A stretch of 64,000 nt of DNA from Sipunculus nudus (lineage: Eukaryota > Annelida > Sipuncula > Golfingiida > Sipunculidae): assembly GCA_026874595.1 (NCBI GenBank), contig CM049306.1:46376019-46440018 (forward strand), in the 5' to 3' direction. The notes under the pieces were generated by a model. That model had not been told where the DNA came from, did not search any database, and saw only the letters and a list, made by a program, of their open reading frames with translations. Below are positions 11,681 to 23,890 of the stretch, piece after piece (position 1 is the first letter of the stretch; each line of letters starts with the position of its first letter). The translations under genes and the position numbers were made by a program.

Positions 11681-12292
11681 TTTTAGCTCAGCTGGGTATA
11701 AGTCATATGAGTTATATATATAGTCATGGTGCTTTGTCCATCGGACTCCGTCTGTCTTAATGGTCATCAATCCATTAACAAGGCAAGTTTTAAATTGTTA
11801 GACCTACAAAACTAAAATTTGACATGGAGTTAGATATCCCTAAGTTCTCCTACCAAACCTGAAACTGGGTCACTATGACTTCAAAACAGTTGTTCCCCTT
11901 TTTTACAACATTTATTTCAGTTAATAAATTAAAGGTGTATTATTATATGTCATCTAATTTCCACTATTTCTTTATTCTGTTGTGGACAGGGGATCATACA
12001 GTCCCATGGTTATTTTATGCACATATTACTGCCACATAGCTGAAATCATGATAATTCTAGAAATATTTGCTCATGAGAGATTCCTGCATCTTTCATATAT
12101 ATAGTCAATAAAAGTGAACAGTACTTGTTCAGAAAATATATATTAAATATGTGACTATCACTGGTAAGCCGGGCCATTTCCTCTTAGCTTTTCAAGTACT
12201 AATATACAAAAAATATATATTATAAGTTTCTTTTGCATTTGTTAAAATTTTCAAAAGTTCAGCTGAGCATATTGGCCCATGGGTTCCTAGTT
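11681..12292 (+). mobile_element. AGCTCAG-hairpin repeat element, copy 2 (short)
   Basis: Opens with TTTTAGCTCAGCTGGGTATA (11681-) followed by the GTCCATCGG / CCGTCTGTC stretch and closes with CAGCTGAGC (12260-12268) and GGCCCATGGGTTCC. At 610 bases it is the shortest of three copies in the window. The interior resembles the start of copy 3 ('TCTCCTACCAA-CC-GAAACTGGGTC'). It lacks the AGGTCA blocks of copy 1, which supports those being separate additions. Confidence 0.65.
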
Positions 12293-14574
12293 TTAATTTT
12301 GTTAAAGGCATACATCATAATCTATTATTTACTATTAACACAGTCCCAAGGACCCAAAGCTCACCTGAGAATTTTTCCCATAAGATAATACTGGAAAACT
12401 AGAAATATTCTATTTTATATATAAATCTACTTAAAATATAGGGGTACACATTTCAACTGCAAATGCAATTCCTTCAGAGTATATTCCTACAGAATATAGA
12501 GGCATACCATATACCACATTTCTTATAACGGGGAGCAGTTTGCAAATTAAATATGTCTGCTAGGTACTGGGCATGAAGCTGCTGTTATTTTAAAAATATT
12601 GCAAATCATGCTATGGTGCAATTTTACAAACATGCCCATGACAGATTTTAGAAATTGTTGGACTGACTCTGGTAAAAACTTTTTATGATTCACAGAGATA
12701 TTATTAAGCATACATGATCAAAACAATATTATGTCTCTAATGTTGTGCACAATATTGCCTGTACACAAGCTGAACACACTTCAATGACTGCTAATTTAAG
12801 AGCTGAAAGTAAAGAAGAGCCCACAAAAAAATCTTATTTCATGCACTGGGCAGTTTGCGAACAAACGTTGTATTCAATATGCAAGCCCATGTTAAAAGTT
12901 AAAAAAAAAATACATCAACAAAGGACTTAATAATATAGTCTGAGGACTGTATTAGAAATGTTCCAGCATATCTCTTAAGATACAGAAGACCTAGCTCTGG
13001 TCATTATTTAATTTATTTAAAAAATATTCCATCCTGGTATTTTTAATATGGATGTTCACTTTTTATATTGATATTTTCATGGCAAGCTTTGACATCTATT
13101 TTGGAATTTATATTCACTGTTCTTTATTCTGAAATTTACAAGAACAAAGTATATGGTGAATTAACTAGTGATTATTAAAACAAAAATAAATCATGATACA
13201 ACTGCAGTGATATTCAATACGGGGAAGGGGGAGTGGTACATTGTTAGTTTCTCTCATTAAAGTTATAAGCTGGGGGATAAAGGGAGAGGTAAGGGATTCT
13301 GTAGCCTCCACAAGAATTAAAATTTTTCTCAGAGCCAAAGCATGTTCCTTTCAAGCTGTCATGCAGGCCTGGCAGTGAGGTGGCCTAAATTAATTCAAAC
13401 ACAGGCTTGCAGGTTACAGTTAACCAGCACTGGACACTGATGATTTTATCAGTGTTCTTGTGCAGGCCAGTAATACCCACCGGTGAGTTGGTCAAATTAG
13501 AAAATAATGAGTGTCATGGGAGCAGTTACACATATTCAACAGGACCAGAGTGTAGCCTAGAAAACTTGCAGCCGGGCTATTTCATGACCTGATGTGAAAA
13601 CTAACCATCAACATTTAGTTAGCAAGCTCCTGCTTAAACCAGAGTGTTCAACAGTGTCTGGCACTTTAAAGTTTGACAGCAAACGTGAACTTCTATAACA
13701 ATTCTTATAAATTTAGGTCACAAGAATGCTTTAAGGTACTAATTATGTTTCTTGTGGAAAACCCCTTAAATATGTAACATTAAATATGTAAGCCCGGTTG
13801 CAGACTGGTAGCTGTTAAGGCTTCTTGTTTGCACACGCTGAAATTAGCATACCATCAATGCCTTTTAATACTATTTTTGTCGTGTTCACTCCCTGAATGC
13901 TCCAACACTCCAAAAAAATTAATAGTTTACAAATTATCAGATCATTTCATATTAAAAAGTTCAGATTCGGCATTCTGGGATTCAGCAAACTGGACTCGGT
14001 ATTCTGGGATTCGGCAAAATGGGATTCGGCAAACTGGCATGATACCAGACTCAGTCCACCACAGTTGTTGTCTGCTCTGTTATTCAAACACAGCAGGCTC
14101 CTTCTACTTAATAATCACAGTTGTTGTTTAGCAATACTACAACTTGCTCAGATGTCTTGATGTTAACCATGCCTAGTGACTACCAACCATGCAAACATGC
14201 CAATTTTGGGGGTTTAACCTTCCCCACTGCTGGGTCATAGCACTAGTGCAAGTGGCTGTGAGGCCCAGTTTCCATGAAGGTGGGGTGATCCAGCCTAAAA
14301 ACATGGGAGCAGATGAATGGCTGGGCTGACTAATTGCCTGCAGGACAGGCACACCATGTGATAATTTAAGCTGATAAGCATCTCAGTCAAGCCACAGACT
14401 TATTCTGTGTATGTATTCTTGTCTTTATTGGGTATATGTAAATATTAATAAACCTTAAACTGCTAACATGTTCATTCTTTTACCTTCTGTTATACATTTT
14501 GTACAAAAACCACAACATTTTTAGCCCACAATATTATCTGAATCTACAGTATGTTCAAATATTTGTTTTCTAAA
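12293..14574. other. No supported gene; AT-rich sequence
   Basis: Nothing firm. At 13965-14045 a short direct repeat of the word GGGATTCGGCAAA(A/C)TGG occurs about three times. At 13441-13483 a good acceptor (TTCTTGTGCAG) is followed 17 bases later by a good donor (CCGGTGAGT), too short an interval to call an exon. Confidence 0.4.
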
Positions 14575-15415
14575 CAAACATGGAAAATTTCATGTAAATT
14601 ATAAGTTAACTGAAATTTTATTTTGTGAACTCCCAACAAAATTGTTTTCCATGACCATGACTTCAGTAATACCTTAAAACACTGTATATGAACAATGCAG
14701 AAAATATTTACACTTAACCAGTGTCTCTCTCAGATCATTTTGTGATTCTATCATGGAGGTATAATTTTACCTCCATGATTCTATTATACAACTAATTGTT
14801 TTTGAACACTAGTATGATACCAGTTTAATAAAAAGAAATAAGCAGGAAACTCAGCCTTATTTCTTTTGACTTTTTTTCCCAAAAATTTATTGTACAAGAC
14901 TATATATTATATATTTCCATTTTAATTCAAGAATGATGAAAGTAATAACAGCTAGTGTCAAAACAATTATGATGCTAACTGTTTGACAAGTAAGATACCA
15001 GTTTGATAAACAGGATACAGCATGAAACTCTGAAATAAGGGACCACTAGAATAAATTTAACTACGGACAGTAGCAGGACTGGCCACTAGCAGTCACTACT
15101 GACCACAGACAGTCACTCCCTGTCAATCATTTCACAACAAGGGTCACCCCCTACCACTACTGTAATCATCCACTCAAGACATGTCTTGATTATTTTTTAA
15201 GTGGTCACTGGATATCTGTTCTGGTCACTTCTGGCCACACAGGCTATTAAGTCATTAGGCAGAGGTCATTAAGGGAATTGGGTGATAACCTGTGACTGTG
15301 AGTGACCAGTTTGGTCACTGGGTATCACAGCAAATGACCAGCTGATTAGCTGTGGCTGTCAGTGACCAAAACTACCACAGAATTTCCGCCTGTGGCCAAA
15401 GTGCTCTCATAGTGT
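14575..15415 (-). mobile_element. Non-autonomous element, copy B of an inverted pair
   Basis: Reverse-complement relative of 1714-3090. Its outer 430 bases (14986-15415) are identical to copy A at 429 positions, while the inner part (14575-14985) is diverged and shorter, with an internal deletion of roughly 500 bases relative to copy A. Inside it, ATCATGGAGGTA (14750-14761) and TACCTCCATGAT (14768-14779) form a perfect 12-base stem with a 6-base loop that is not evident in copy A. Confidence 0.7.
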
Positions 15416-15969
15416 AAGTTTAATATTATAAAGAGAGAGAGAGTCTGCAGAGGTGAATATGAATTCCAGTATCCTTCGTTTCTTCAGGGAATAAATTTGC
15501 AGGAAATATATTGATGTTGAATACATATTCATTGATGGTACCTATTTTATTTTTCTCCTGTTCATGTCAATTATCAACTTTGCACTCACTCTATCCAAGA
15601 TGGAATATTATTTATTAGTAGCAGTATTAACATGTGACTCATGGCATCTGGGCTCAAGTCTTGAAAAAGATGGTGGCACGTAAACTCTTTTGAAAATGTT
15701 TGCCAGGAATGAATCTGGGTTTGAGAAGGACATGGCAATGTGACATTAAGAATGTTTGAAGATGGTGTCAAGACATGCATACCTGCTGAGATTTAGGCAA
15801 TGGGCAGTCTTGGGCAATCTGCAAGGCCAAGCATTATGAAGTTTACCATACTCTTGAAGCCAACTTTACTCTTGGAATCACCCTCTATGTTTTCATGTCC
15901 ATTTATATTTCAAAATCAGATTACAAATTAACTTAAATTGTTTAAATTGGCATTTAGGTATGTTTTGTC
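15416..15969. other. No gene seen
   Basis: Includes a short (GA)n run at 15431-15443. No other feature recognised. Confidence 0.5.
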
Positions 15970-16049
15970 ATGGTCTCTTATCTGAGTTCGGAGTCAAACT
16001 GTGTCAACAGATCTCTTGGCATTCAGCCAAAAATAAAGACAAGTTTTCT

Positions 16050-16295
16050 CTGTAAAAATGCAGAAACTTCAATAACCTGTATAAAGGCAGAACCTTTAAA
16101 AACCTGCAAAAAGGCAGAAACATTTAAAACCTCTAAAAAAGCAGAAACTTTAAAAACCTGTAAAAAGGGAGACACTTTTCAAACCTGTAAAAAAGCAGAA
16201 ACTTTGAAAACCTGTTAAAAGGCAGACACTTTTAAAACCTATAAAAATGCAGAAACTTTTAAAACATGTAAAAAGGCAGAAGCTTTAAAATTCAA
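16050..16295 (+). repeat. 27-base minisatellite, about nine copies
   Basis: The unit is roughly GTAAAAAGGCAGAAACTTTA plus AAACCT, 27 bases, repeated head to tail with substitutions but almost no length change. Because 27 is a multiple of three, one + frame reads a nine-residue repeat (CKKAETLKT and variants) from an ATG at 15970 until a TAA at 16216-16218, then continues open through three more units. No splice sites or expression signal were seen, so coding use is not claimed. Confidence 0.85.
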
Positions 16296-17510
16296 CTTCA
16301 TACACAAGGATACTGAATAACTCCAGTCTGACTAGAAGGACCTTCTTATAAGATATAAACCTGTGAAGAAATTTAATTCCAATATTGCATATTTCGTAAC
16401 CATAGAAACTTAGTTAAGTCATTTTTGCCTATTTTTATTTTACAAACACTGCCTATTCAGTTGTTTTCATAAGCCAAGAAGCTTTTACAATAGCTCATCA
16501 GGCAGTTGTGGTATTCATGAGAACAGTAAAGCTCCACTTAGAATAAGCAGTAATTCTGGAAATTGGCTATAAAATCATGTTTATTTTAACAACTGAAGGA
16601 TCTGCTGGTATTTTAGAGCACTAGTACACTTTCATACTTTTTAATTCCAGGGTATATGTCACCAGTGATACACATTAGCATACCACAGTGTACATGACTA
16701 GTATTTGTGTAAGTACATTGTGGTGTTATATTAGTGTTAACACTGTTTAAGTCATACTTTCAAGAGATGTTTCTCCAGTTTTTATCCCAGTAACTGTAGA
16801 CTAGTTGCTAATTTTAAAATGAACATGAATATCTGAACAAGTTTTAAGCTTTTGCTGAAAGGCCATACTTATGGCTGGGTTGGTATAACTTTTTGTCTTA
16901 AAGCTGCCCAAGGTTTAATTTTAACATTTGTTGCAATTGATGTCCTGTCTTTCAGCCTCATGATTCTGACATATTTTCCAGGTGATATGACTGTTTTACA
17001 TGTGTATACTAAATTATTCATGATATTTTTTCATGAAAATGCAAGTATATTAATTGATTATGAAGAAAACTGACCAGTCCTGGTAAAAATCAATATTCAA
17101 AACACTAACAAGCAGAGATTATAAACAAAAAAAAAACTTTAATTAAGCTTTCTGAACCTTGGTATTAACAAACTCAAGTCACTATGACTTTGATATTTTT
17201 ATTGTCAAGCCTTGACCTCTAAGAGACATTACATTGCACTGACCTTATCTTTTACACAGTCTGAACAACTTATATACCTGTAAAATCAATTGAAAAAATA
17301 TACACCTTGCATATAACTAAGTACATATTTAACAGAGATGACCATGCTTACCTAACTTTCCTAATCTAGTGAAGGGTGACAGGTTTTTCTTGTCACATAA
17401 TTACAGTCCACTTCTTAAATTTTTTATGGAGGTAACTGACGAGGTCCACTTGCTTTAAGTGCATACTATAGAATAAACAGTGCTTGTTTTATATATATAT
17501 ATATACATCA
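16296..17510. other. No gene seen; AT-rich sequence ending in a TA tract
   Basis: No exon or repeat recognised except a TA tract at 17490-17505 next to the inverted-repeat element that follows. Confidence 0.5.
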
Positions 17511-17640
17511 AGGGAAGAATGAGAATCTGGGAAGATCCAGAATTTTTTCCAGGAAAATTGAGAATTCTCATTTTCCCCCAGAAGAATAGGAATTACCATT
17601 CTTTAAGATCCTGGATCTTCCCAGATTATCATTCTTCCCT
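17511..17640. mobile_element. 130-base inverted-repeat element (MITE-like)
   Basis: The left arm 17511-17540 (AGGGAAGAATGAGAATCTGG then GAAGATCCAG) and the right arm 17611-17640 are reverse complements at 29 of 30 positions. The interior is itself partly palindromic around GAGAATTCTC. The element sits in TA-rich DNA on both sides. Related sequence occurs at 57002-57130, 57475-57535 and 60165-60200. No target duplication could be fixed, so the superfamily is unknown. Confidence 0.8.
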
Positions 17641-18308
17641 CAAAATATATATTATAGCGATAATATCTTAATCTTGAACTTGGCAGCATGAGTTATCTGC
17701 CCAAGGATGATGCACAGACTAATATATTTGCTACTCTAGCTTACTCTGATCATGACTGTGGCTGGTATATTTTTTAGCAAGAGGCTTTGTTGTCCTTGAA
17801 ATAAAACGAGACTCCAGTTGTCTCCAATTTTGTCTTCATCTTATTCTTCACTTCTAGAAGATACTATCAAGTCCTTGAATTTTATACTTATAATCTTATA
17901 TCTAATATTATCTGCCAGATTAGTGAAATGAATCATACCAGTAAGTATTGCACATCAGTGCTTGGCTGTCTAGATCACCTTTGATTTAACTGTAGTATTT
18001 ATCTACAACCACGTGAACTAGGGCTGTACCAGACACTGACAATAGTTAGTCACCCAATTAAAAGAAATATCTGATATTTTATAACCATCCATCAGGAAGG
18101 TGAAATTGGTCAGATATAAGTCAAAAAGCATCTGATTGGTGAATAATGAGGAAATAAAATTTAAAAAAGTTTGAAAAAAATTTTCAATAGAGGGACTTTT
18201 TCAATAGAGGGACTACCTTCCTTGGAGCAGTTAAAAAATTGGTTTCAAACCTGAAATATAATAAATGTTATGTTTATTGTATTATTAATCATTTCATTAA
18301 AGAAGTAT
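17641..18308. other. No gene seen
   Basis: AT-rich sequence with one near-perfect short duplication (AGAGGGACT at about 18188 and 18205, each after TTTTCAAT). Nothing else recognised. Confidence 0.5.
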
Positions 18309-18550
18309 TAGTGGTAAAATGCTCAGCCTTCTCCATTGCGACCTAGGTTCAATCCCCAGTGTGTCTATGAGAGTGGGTTGTAGTGGCCCGTCCAAGGCCG
18401 TGGTTTTCTACGGGTCCTCCGGTTTCCTCCACCCTTACCAATTACTGAGTGCCAATATCCAGATCGTGAAGAGTGCCTCATATAAGTTATTATAACTAGT
18501 TGTACAATTTATGTAATATAAATAAAGTTTATATAAAAAGAGGTATCATG
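18299..18550 (+). mobile_element. tRNA-derived SINE with conserved core
   Basis: A-box-like TAGTGGTAAAATGCTC (18309-18324) and B-box AGGTTCAATCCCCAG (18345-18359) form the tRNA-like head. A GC-richer core with 'CTACGGGTCCTCCGGTTTCC' (18411-18430) follows; this CTCCGGTTTCCTCC word is common in marine invertebrate SINEs (general knowledge). The tail is AT-rich and ends near 18540. AAAGAAGTAT before and AAAGAGGTAT after may be an imperfect target duplication. It belongs to a different family from the SINE at 3430. Confidence 0.75.
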
Positions 18551-21177
18551 GTCTACATGGTATCATGAGACACTTTCTTACAGCTATGGTCCATCCCGGT
18601 ACCTGTGTCCATCTGTTTTTTGGGATAATTCTCTATACAGGTAAAGCAGTGTAAACCTTTCAGGTCCAAAGCTTGCAGGAACTATTCTGCTGACTGCCTG
18701 CATAAAAAAGAATGCCTTACCTTGCTTTGATTTTGTATGAGAGTAATAATTTGAAATATGACAAAACAGGGTACAGGGTTTACGACTTTTCCTGGGCCAG
18801 GGAACTGATGACGTTATTCAATTGAAGGTGAAGCACAACTGATCATTGTAACGTCTTTGTGACATCACTGTTGTCTAACAAACCCCACACAGCCATAGAC
18901 ATGGAAAGCATTGAACTGAGGAATATACCATTCAGCAGTGCCAAGAAGACGCCATCCATGGTCCATCAGTACAAATAATGTGAAAGAGTTGCAAAGTAAA
19001 TACTTTTTACATAATACTTTACTACTTTACACAAAATTGGCCAAATATCTGTATCTCTAGTTTAGGCCATGGGGAATTTTTAAAGATATTCTTAAAATAA
19101 TTATTGCATAAAAATCATGCTGACAGGGGTTTTGGGACAACCTGTATATTCTGAGTTGGTTTGAGGTAATATATATACCTTTATCTCTGTGTCTGTCCAA
19201 CCTCCGCTGTAATTTCATTGACTAATGTTAGCAGATTTTATACAAACAATTTTGTGTCTTAAGTACATAAAATGAATATATGGTCCTTTAATTCCTGTTA
19301 GAAATCAAATTTCCTAAATTGGCCTACAAGATTAAATAAAAAGACCAATGCTGCAGCAAGCCACAGATATTGAAGGGATGCCCTTGTCAGATATCGTAAA
19401 ATAGACTATCCAGATGAACTACTCAGCACCAACCTAGAGCTTGTTATAGACATGCCGGATATAATGTCTTTAAGTTAAAATAGATGTTCATCTTGCATTA
19501 CCGAAAAGCTATTATACAATTCTCAGAATCAAGGCCAACATGAAGTCAGCTGCTTTTCCAGGTCAAGTCAAGCCACAAATTCCTTAACTTCCAAAGTTTA
19601 CTTTTTTTCCAAGCCCGCTGTAATCCTCTGTTCAAAGTGGCTCCAGACTGAAAGAGGTTGGCCTTTAGGCAGATTGAGGCAAATTGGAAAAAAATTTATA
19701 GTTGATCCATATTCCAATCTGGATGCAGTGATCCTTTTTAGTGGATTAAATTATGCCTGTTTCCAATAAAAACACTGTCGTAGTACTTTTATCTATCAGA
19801 TATATTTTGGTAATATAAGACAGGAAAAAATTATTAGGGATAATCATTTATAATTTTTATTTAGAGATCTCATCTTATTTTCGAGAGTATACAAGTGGAG
19901 CTTTGTATGTCTGCTTGCTCCAAGCCTATCAACACTGATACTGGAATGGATAGAATTTATGAGCAAGATACCATATGCCTGTGAACGTCACATCATGAAC
20001 AACTTTTTGTAATTTCTGAAAGGGCAATTTTCATAGAGGGAAGAAACTTATAATTTCAGTGACAGTTCTTCAGTTGATGATTCCATTAATGCAGTCCTGC
20101 TGCTGTTACCATGGAGACTATCAGGATTTGAGACATACTAGATTTTATTAATTACTAAACCAGCAGCTGTGTCATGAACACTTGACATTGAAATGGAAAG
20201 CCTTACAGATATAAGATAATTATAAACCCAGGCTTGTTCAGAAAGACAGTATGAGTGTCAGACTTTCTTTATAAAAATATAACTGATTTTGTCAGTTATT
20301 TCTGTGTAGTTTCAAGAAATAATGTACTTTACTGACTTTTTTCCTGAGTATAATTGCTATATTCTTTTTATGTATTTTCTTGAGTGCATCAACTACAAAA
20401 AGCCACCTGTTGCCTTTCCAGTAACTTAATTTGCCCAGCTCACCACATTAAGAGAAGAAATGACTGAAGAAATAGCAATAGGACTTTGGGAGGATCAACT
20501 GTTGGTAATTTTACAATGTACAAAAATCTTTCTGCCCTGTCTGTCAAGTGCCTGACAAGGTACATATTTGCTTTGGAATATAAGAGTGAAGCTTGTCTGT
20601 TCTTATGGTATTAACCTTTTAACTGTCACTCAAATTAGGATAAGTTAGTTTTACAAAAACAGGATTCCATTTAGTGAGTCTGTGTCTGAAAAAAAAATCA
20701 AATGTCACAGTGGAGTTTCCTTTGTTAAATAACTAAAAAGTACACTAAAATCTAGCCCATTGAAAAACTAAAGGTCACAACTTACAATGGAAAAGAAACA
20801 CTTTGAAAGCCAAATGTCCTTATAGATGTGATGTTGAAGTTCATGAGTGATCAAGTAATCTAAAATTGTATGAAGTCTATATATATATTGTGTAAATATG
20901 TTTAATTGCCATGCTTAAAAATTTACCACACATTTAAGTCATTTATATGAGAACACATCTGTGGCAGCTCTAGAACAAGATGTCCATGAGTCTTAAAGGT
21001 GGATCAGCTTAAATCTTCAGCCAGCCAACTATATGAAAAACAAACATAAAAAATTGCTTCAGGTCTGTTTATTTGTATCTTGTTTAAATTACTGCATACA
21101 TGTAAAGATGTACTTTTAAATCACAGTGAGAGTGAAAATACTTTTGGAAATTCTAGAAATGTTTATGTTTTGTCTGT
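18551..21177. other. No supported gene; AT-rich sequence
   Basis: Apart from the possible mariner end at 19120-19146, no exon, RNA gene or repeat was recognised in this stretch. Confidence 0.45.
19120..19146. mobile_element. Possible mariner-like terminal inverted repeat (right end)
   Basis: TTTTGGGACAACCTG (19130-19144) followed by TA reads, in reverse complement, as TA-CAGGTTGTCCCAAAA, the form of many Tc1/mariner termini. A matching left end was not found; CTATACAGGTAAAGC near 18634 shares only CAGGT. A short frame starting ATGGAAAGCATTGAACTG (18900) is reminiscent of mariner transposase starts but stops after 25 codons. Probably a decayed remnant. Confidence 0.35.
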
Positions 21178-22200
21178 TTAAGGATATTTGAGGTAAGAGG
21201 GTTCATAAAACAAAAAATTAAAACAATCAGGCCTTGGATAGTATACATGGGGGACCATTGTCATTGTCAGGTGCCTGGAGAGACCAGGTGTGATGGTGAG
21301 ATAATAAAATTCCGTTCCAGGAAGATAGTCCAGATACACTGGTTGTATAGCACGTTGTATTATTATAGATAATATTTTGACCTTAAAGTGGGAAGGTAGA
21401 GCTTGCTTTGAAGAGACTGGCACCTCATAAAACTTCATTTCAGACATGTTCAGGGACATGATATTAATCATGCCTGGGTTATACTGTGTAAGCAGGTGTG
21501 TGACCTTGCCTTGTAGTATGATATTAAGGATATTTTCAAGGCTTCTTCTCACTCTCTTATCAGAACAGTGTTTAAGGAATGGCCAGAGCATGACAATGAT
21601 GATTAAGTAGAGGTTGCACCTTTATTTCAATACAAAATACAAAAAAAAGGATATTGAACACAATGTATTTTCTTTGTATATAAATGCATCTGTCTAGCTC
21701 TAGCTATCATTGTTTTTTCCCAGAAAAGTCCAGATTGCATCGGTCACTGTTTTTAACCAAAAGTTATTAAAAAAAATTCATAATCTCCTGCATTGAGAGA
21801 GTGGTTAAAGGTAAAGACAAGCTAGACAGGTCAAAGTCAGGTGGCAAAGGTCATAATTTGCCTGCAGAGAAAGATTGATTAATGGCTAGGTCAAGGTCAA
21901 TCTCTGATAGGTTAAAGACCAAGGTCAAGGTCAAGTCCAGAGATTGTTCCCTACGGTGAAACCTCGATTTAGGAACATCTAAGAATGGAGGCTACAGCAA
22001 TTTGTTGGTGCTTGGGGAGACCCAGGTGTTTCAGTAAAACATTAAAGACATTGATGAATACAGGAAGAGAGTCCAGATACCATGGTTGTTCAGCATGATG
22101 TATTATCATGAACATTAGAGCATTTACAATGAAACATCTATAAATGTTCTGTGATTTGATATTAAACATGCATGGGTCATACTAGCCAGGTATATCATTG
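21178..22200 (-). repeat. Diverged tandem duplication with open frames
   Basis: Segments 21240-21500 and 21985-22200 align along their length, for instance 'AGTCCAGATAC' with a following 'TGGTTGT', and 'TG-TTGGGGAGACCCAGGTGT' against 'TGCCTGGAGAGACCAGGTGT'. On the minus strand the first is open for 137 codons (21178-21591) and the second for 66 (21969-22169); both read a similar peptide around QP-YLD-LP. I do not recognise the peptide. AGGTCA-rich sequence (21825-21950) lies between the copies, as in the mollusc repeats at 5-8 kb, so this is more likely old repeat DNA than a gene. Confidence 0.5.
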
Positions 22201-23338
22201 TCTATCCTGTCAAGCCAAAAAAATAATAAAACAGATCAAACTATTCAGTGCACAGCTCATACACAAGAACCCTACTATTGGTAAAATCATATATTATAAT
22301 AAAATGATTCCAAGGATTCAAAAGTAGAGTTGTTCACCGACTAGTCAATTTTTTCAATGTGCACTTGTAAATGTTTGTTAATATTTTGCTGACAGTTATG
22401 CAAATTAACCTAAGGTTATTGTCAAATCTGATGACCTGCCAGGGCATAACAAAATATTTATTTTCGTGTCACAGCAGTTCAGTCGGGCTTATGCCAGTCA
22501 AGGTGATTGATCATATGATAAAAAATATACAACAGATGCAGCTTGCTCATATAAAATAAAGGTGGCTTCCCAAGTATGGAGAAATATGAACTCTTTGGTT
22601 CTAGGAAAGCAACCAGAGAGTTGTAAAATGTATTTCTAGGAATTTATTATCAATTTCATCTTGCCATGTCAGGTTTCTGGGTTTTTTCTTTTTTTTTCAG
22701 TTAAAATGATGAAATTGAAAGCTTTTCTGATAATTAAAAAAATATTGACAGGAAGTTGTGAATCAGAGTTCTGAGTATGGATGTGATGAATTATGGGATG
22801 TGGCAAAGTTTCCTAATTTAAGTGAGGCAGGAAATTATGTTTTCTCCTCTGCTCTTGGCTTAGGTAATTGTTGAATTATTGTTGTTTATTAGCAGAATCA
22901 CAGATGAATTAATCATACAGATTTTTATGAAATCCTGATAGGTTAAGTCATCATTAAGGAGAGAATCAGTTCTTTCTCCACCTGGTGTGTCAATTTGACA
23001 GGGCACCACCCACTCTAATAGTAAGAAATGTTCAAATCACTTCACAGATGGATTGCTGACCTTTTTATTAATTTTTTCCATTTTGATCAGGACCCTGTGA
23101 TAATTCAGCTCTGTTATACAGGCATTCTCCGAGAGCTTTCTAGTCAGTAATGAATTTTGATGGACAGCATTTCAGGTGGTATTTTTTTTTCATGTTCTAT
23201 GTAAGGAATCACATTGCTTAAACATTTTCCATACCTGGTAGTAATGATAGTATTCTCTTAAATCAACAGGCCAGTATTAAGTTTTATTTTGTCTGTTTGA
23301 CATAAAGAGACATTTTACAATCTCTTACATCTGAGCAG
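22201..23338. other. No gene seen
   Basis: AT-rich, CpG-poor sequence with only short chance frames. Confidence 0.5.
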
Positions 23339-23493
23339 CTGTATCATTCATATACGAACCTCTGGTACAGAGACCAGTACACAGGGATCATGCATTGTTC
23401 CAGAACATCTGTGAAAGGCAGGACTACATCACTGACTACATACTCTACCCCTATGATGAATATGCTAAACGGATTTGTAAACCACTATTATGT
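23339..23493 (+). CDS. Candidate exon, unassigned
   Basis: An acceptor-like CTTACATCTGAGCAG ends at 23338 and donor-like GT sites start at 23492 and 23494 (GTGTGAGC). The frame open from 23335 to a TAA at 23533 gives a protein-like peptide including ERQDYITDYILYPYDEYAKR. I do not recognise a family. A second frame is also open over much of the same stretch, which weakens the call. If real it is in the same direction as the exon at 233-397. CpG is scarce here. Confidence 0.2.
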
Positions 23494-23734
23494 GTGAGCT
23501 GCAGAGACCTGGGGTTATTGACACAGTTAACATAATAAATCTAATTGTTCAGCCGCCACCGGGTGTATTATGGATGTGTTCTGTATGGAGTGAGGAACCG
23601 GTACATATGGTGTTTGATCAGGCACGTTGTACACCATGGGCTGAGTCATCAGTATTATAAAAGAAGAGATACTGTGGAAAAGTCATGTACATGTACCTGC
23701 ATATTGTGACTTATTACTTCTGTGAAGGAGGTTA

Positions 23735-23890
23735 TGTTTTCACCTGTTTGTCTGTTTGTTTGTTGGTGTGTGTGTGTTTGGAGGTTTATGCGACAACCAC
23801 TGGACCTATTTCCACAAATTTTTGGTAGGGATGGGTTATAGCTAGGCCAGGGTCGTCAAGTTAATATAATACAGATCCAAGTTAAGGTAG
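23735..23890 (+). repeat. Interspersed repeat with GTTTGTTTGTTTG core
   Basis: The order 'GGAGGTTATGTTTTCACC', 'GTTTGTCTGTTTGTTTG', 'ATTTCCACAAATTTTTGG' is a common animal interspersed-repeat pattern (general knowledge). Probable relatives lie at 32590-32715 (+) and 34845-34985 (-). Confidence 0.5.

Noticed and set aside
13441-13483. 17-base micro-exon between good acceptor and donor sites
   Set aside because: Too short to support without transcript data, and no frame or family evidence.
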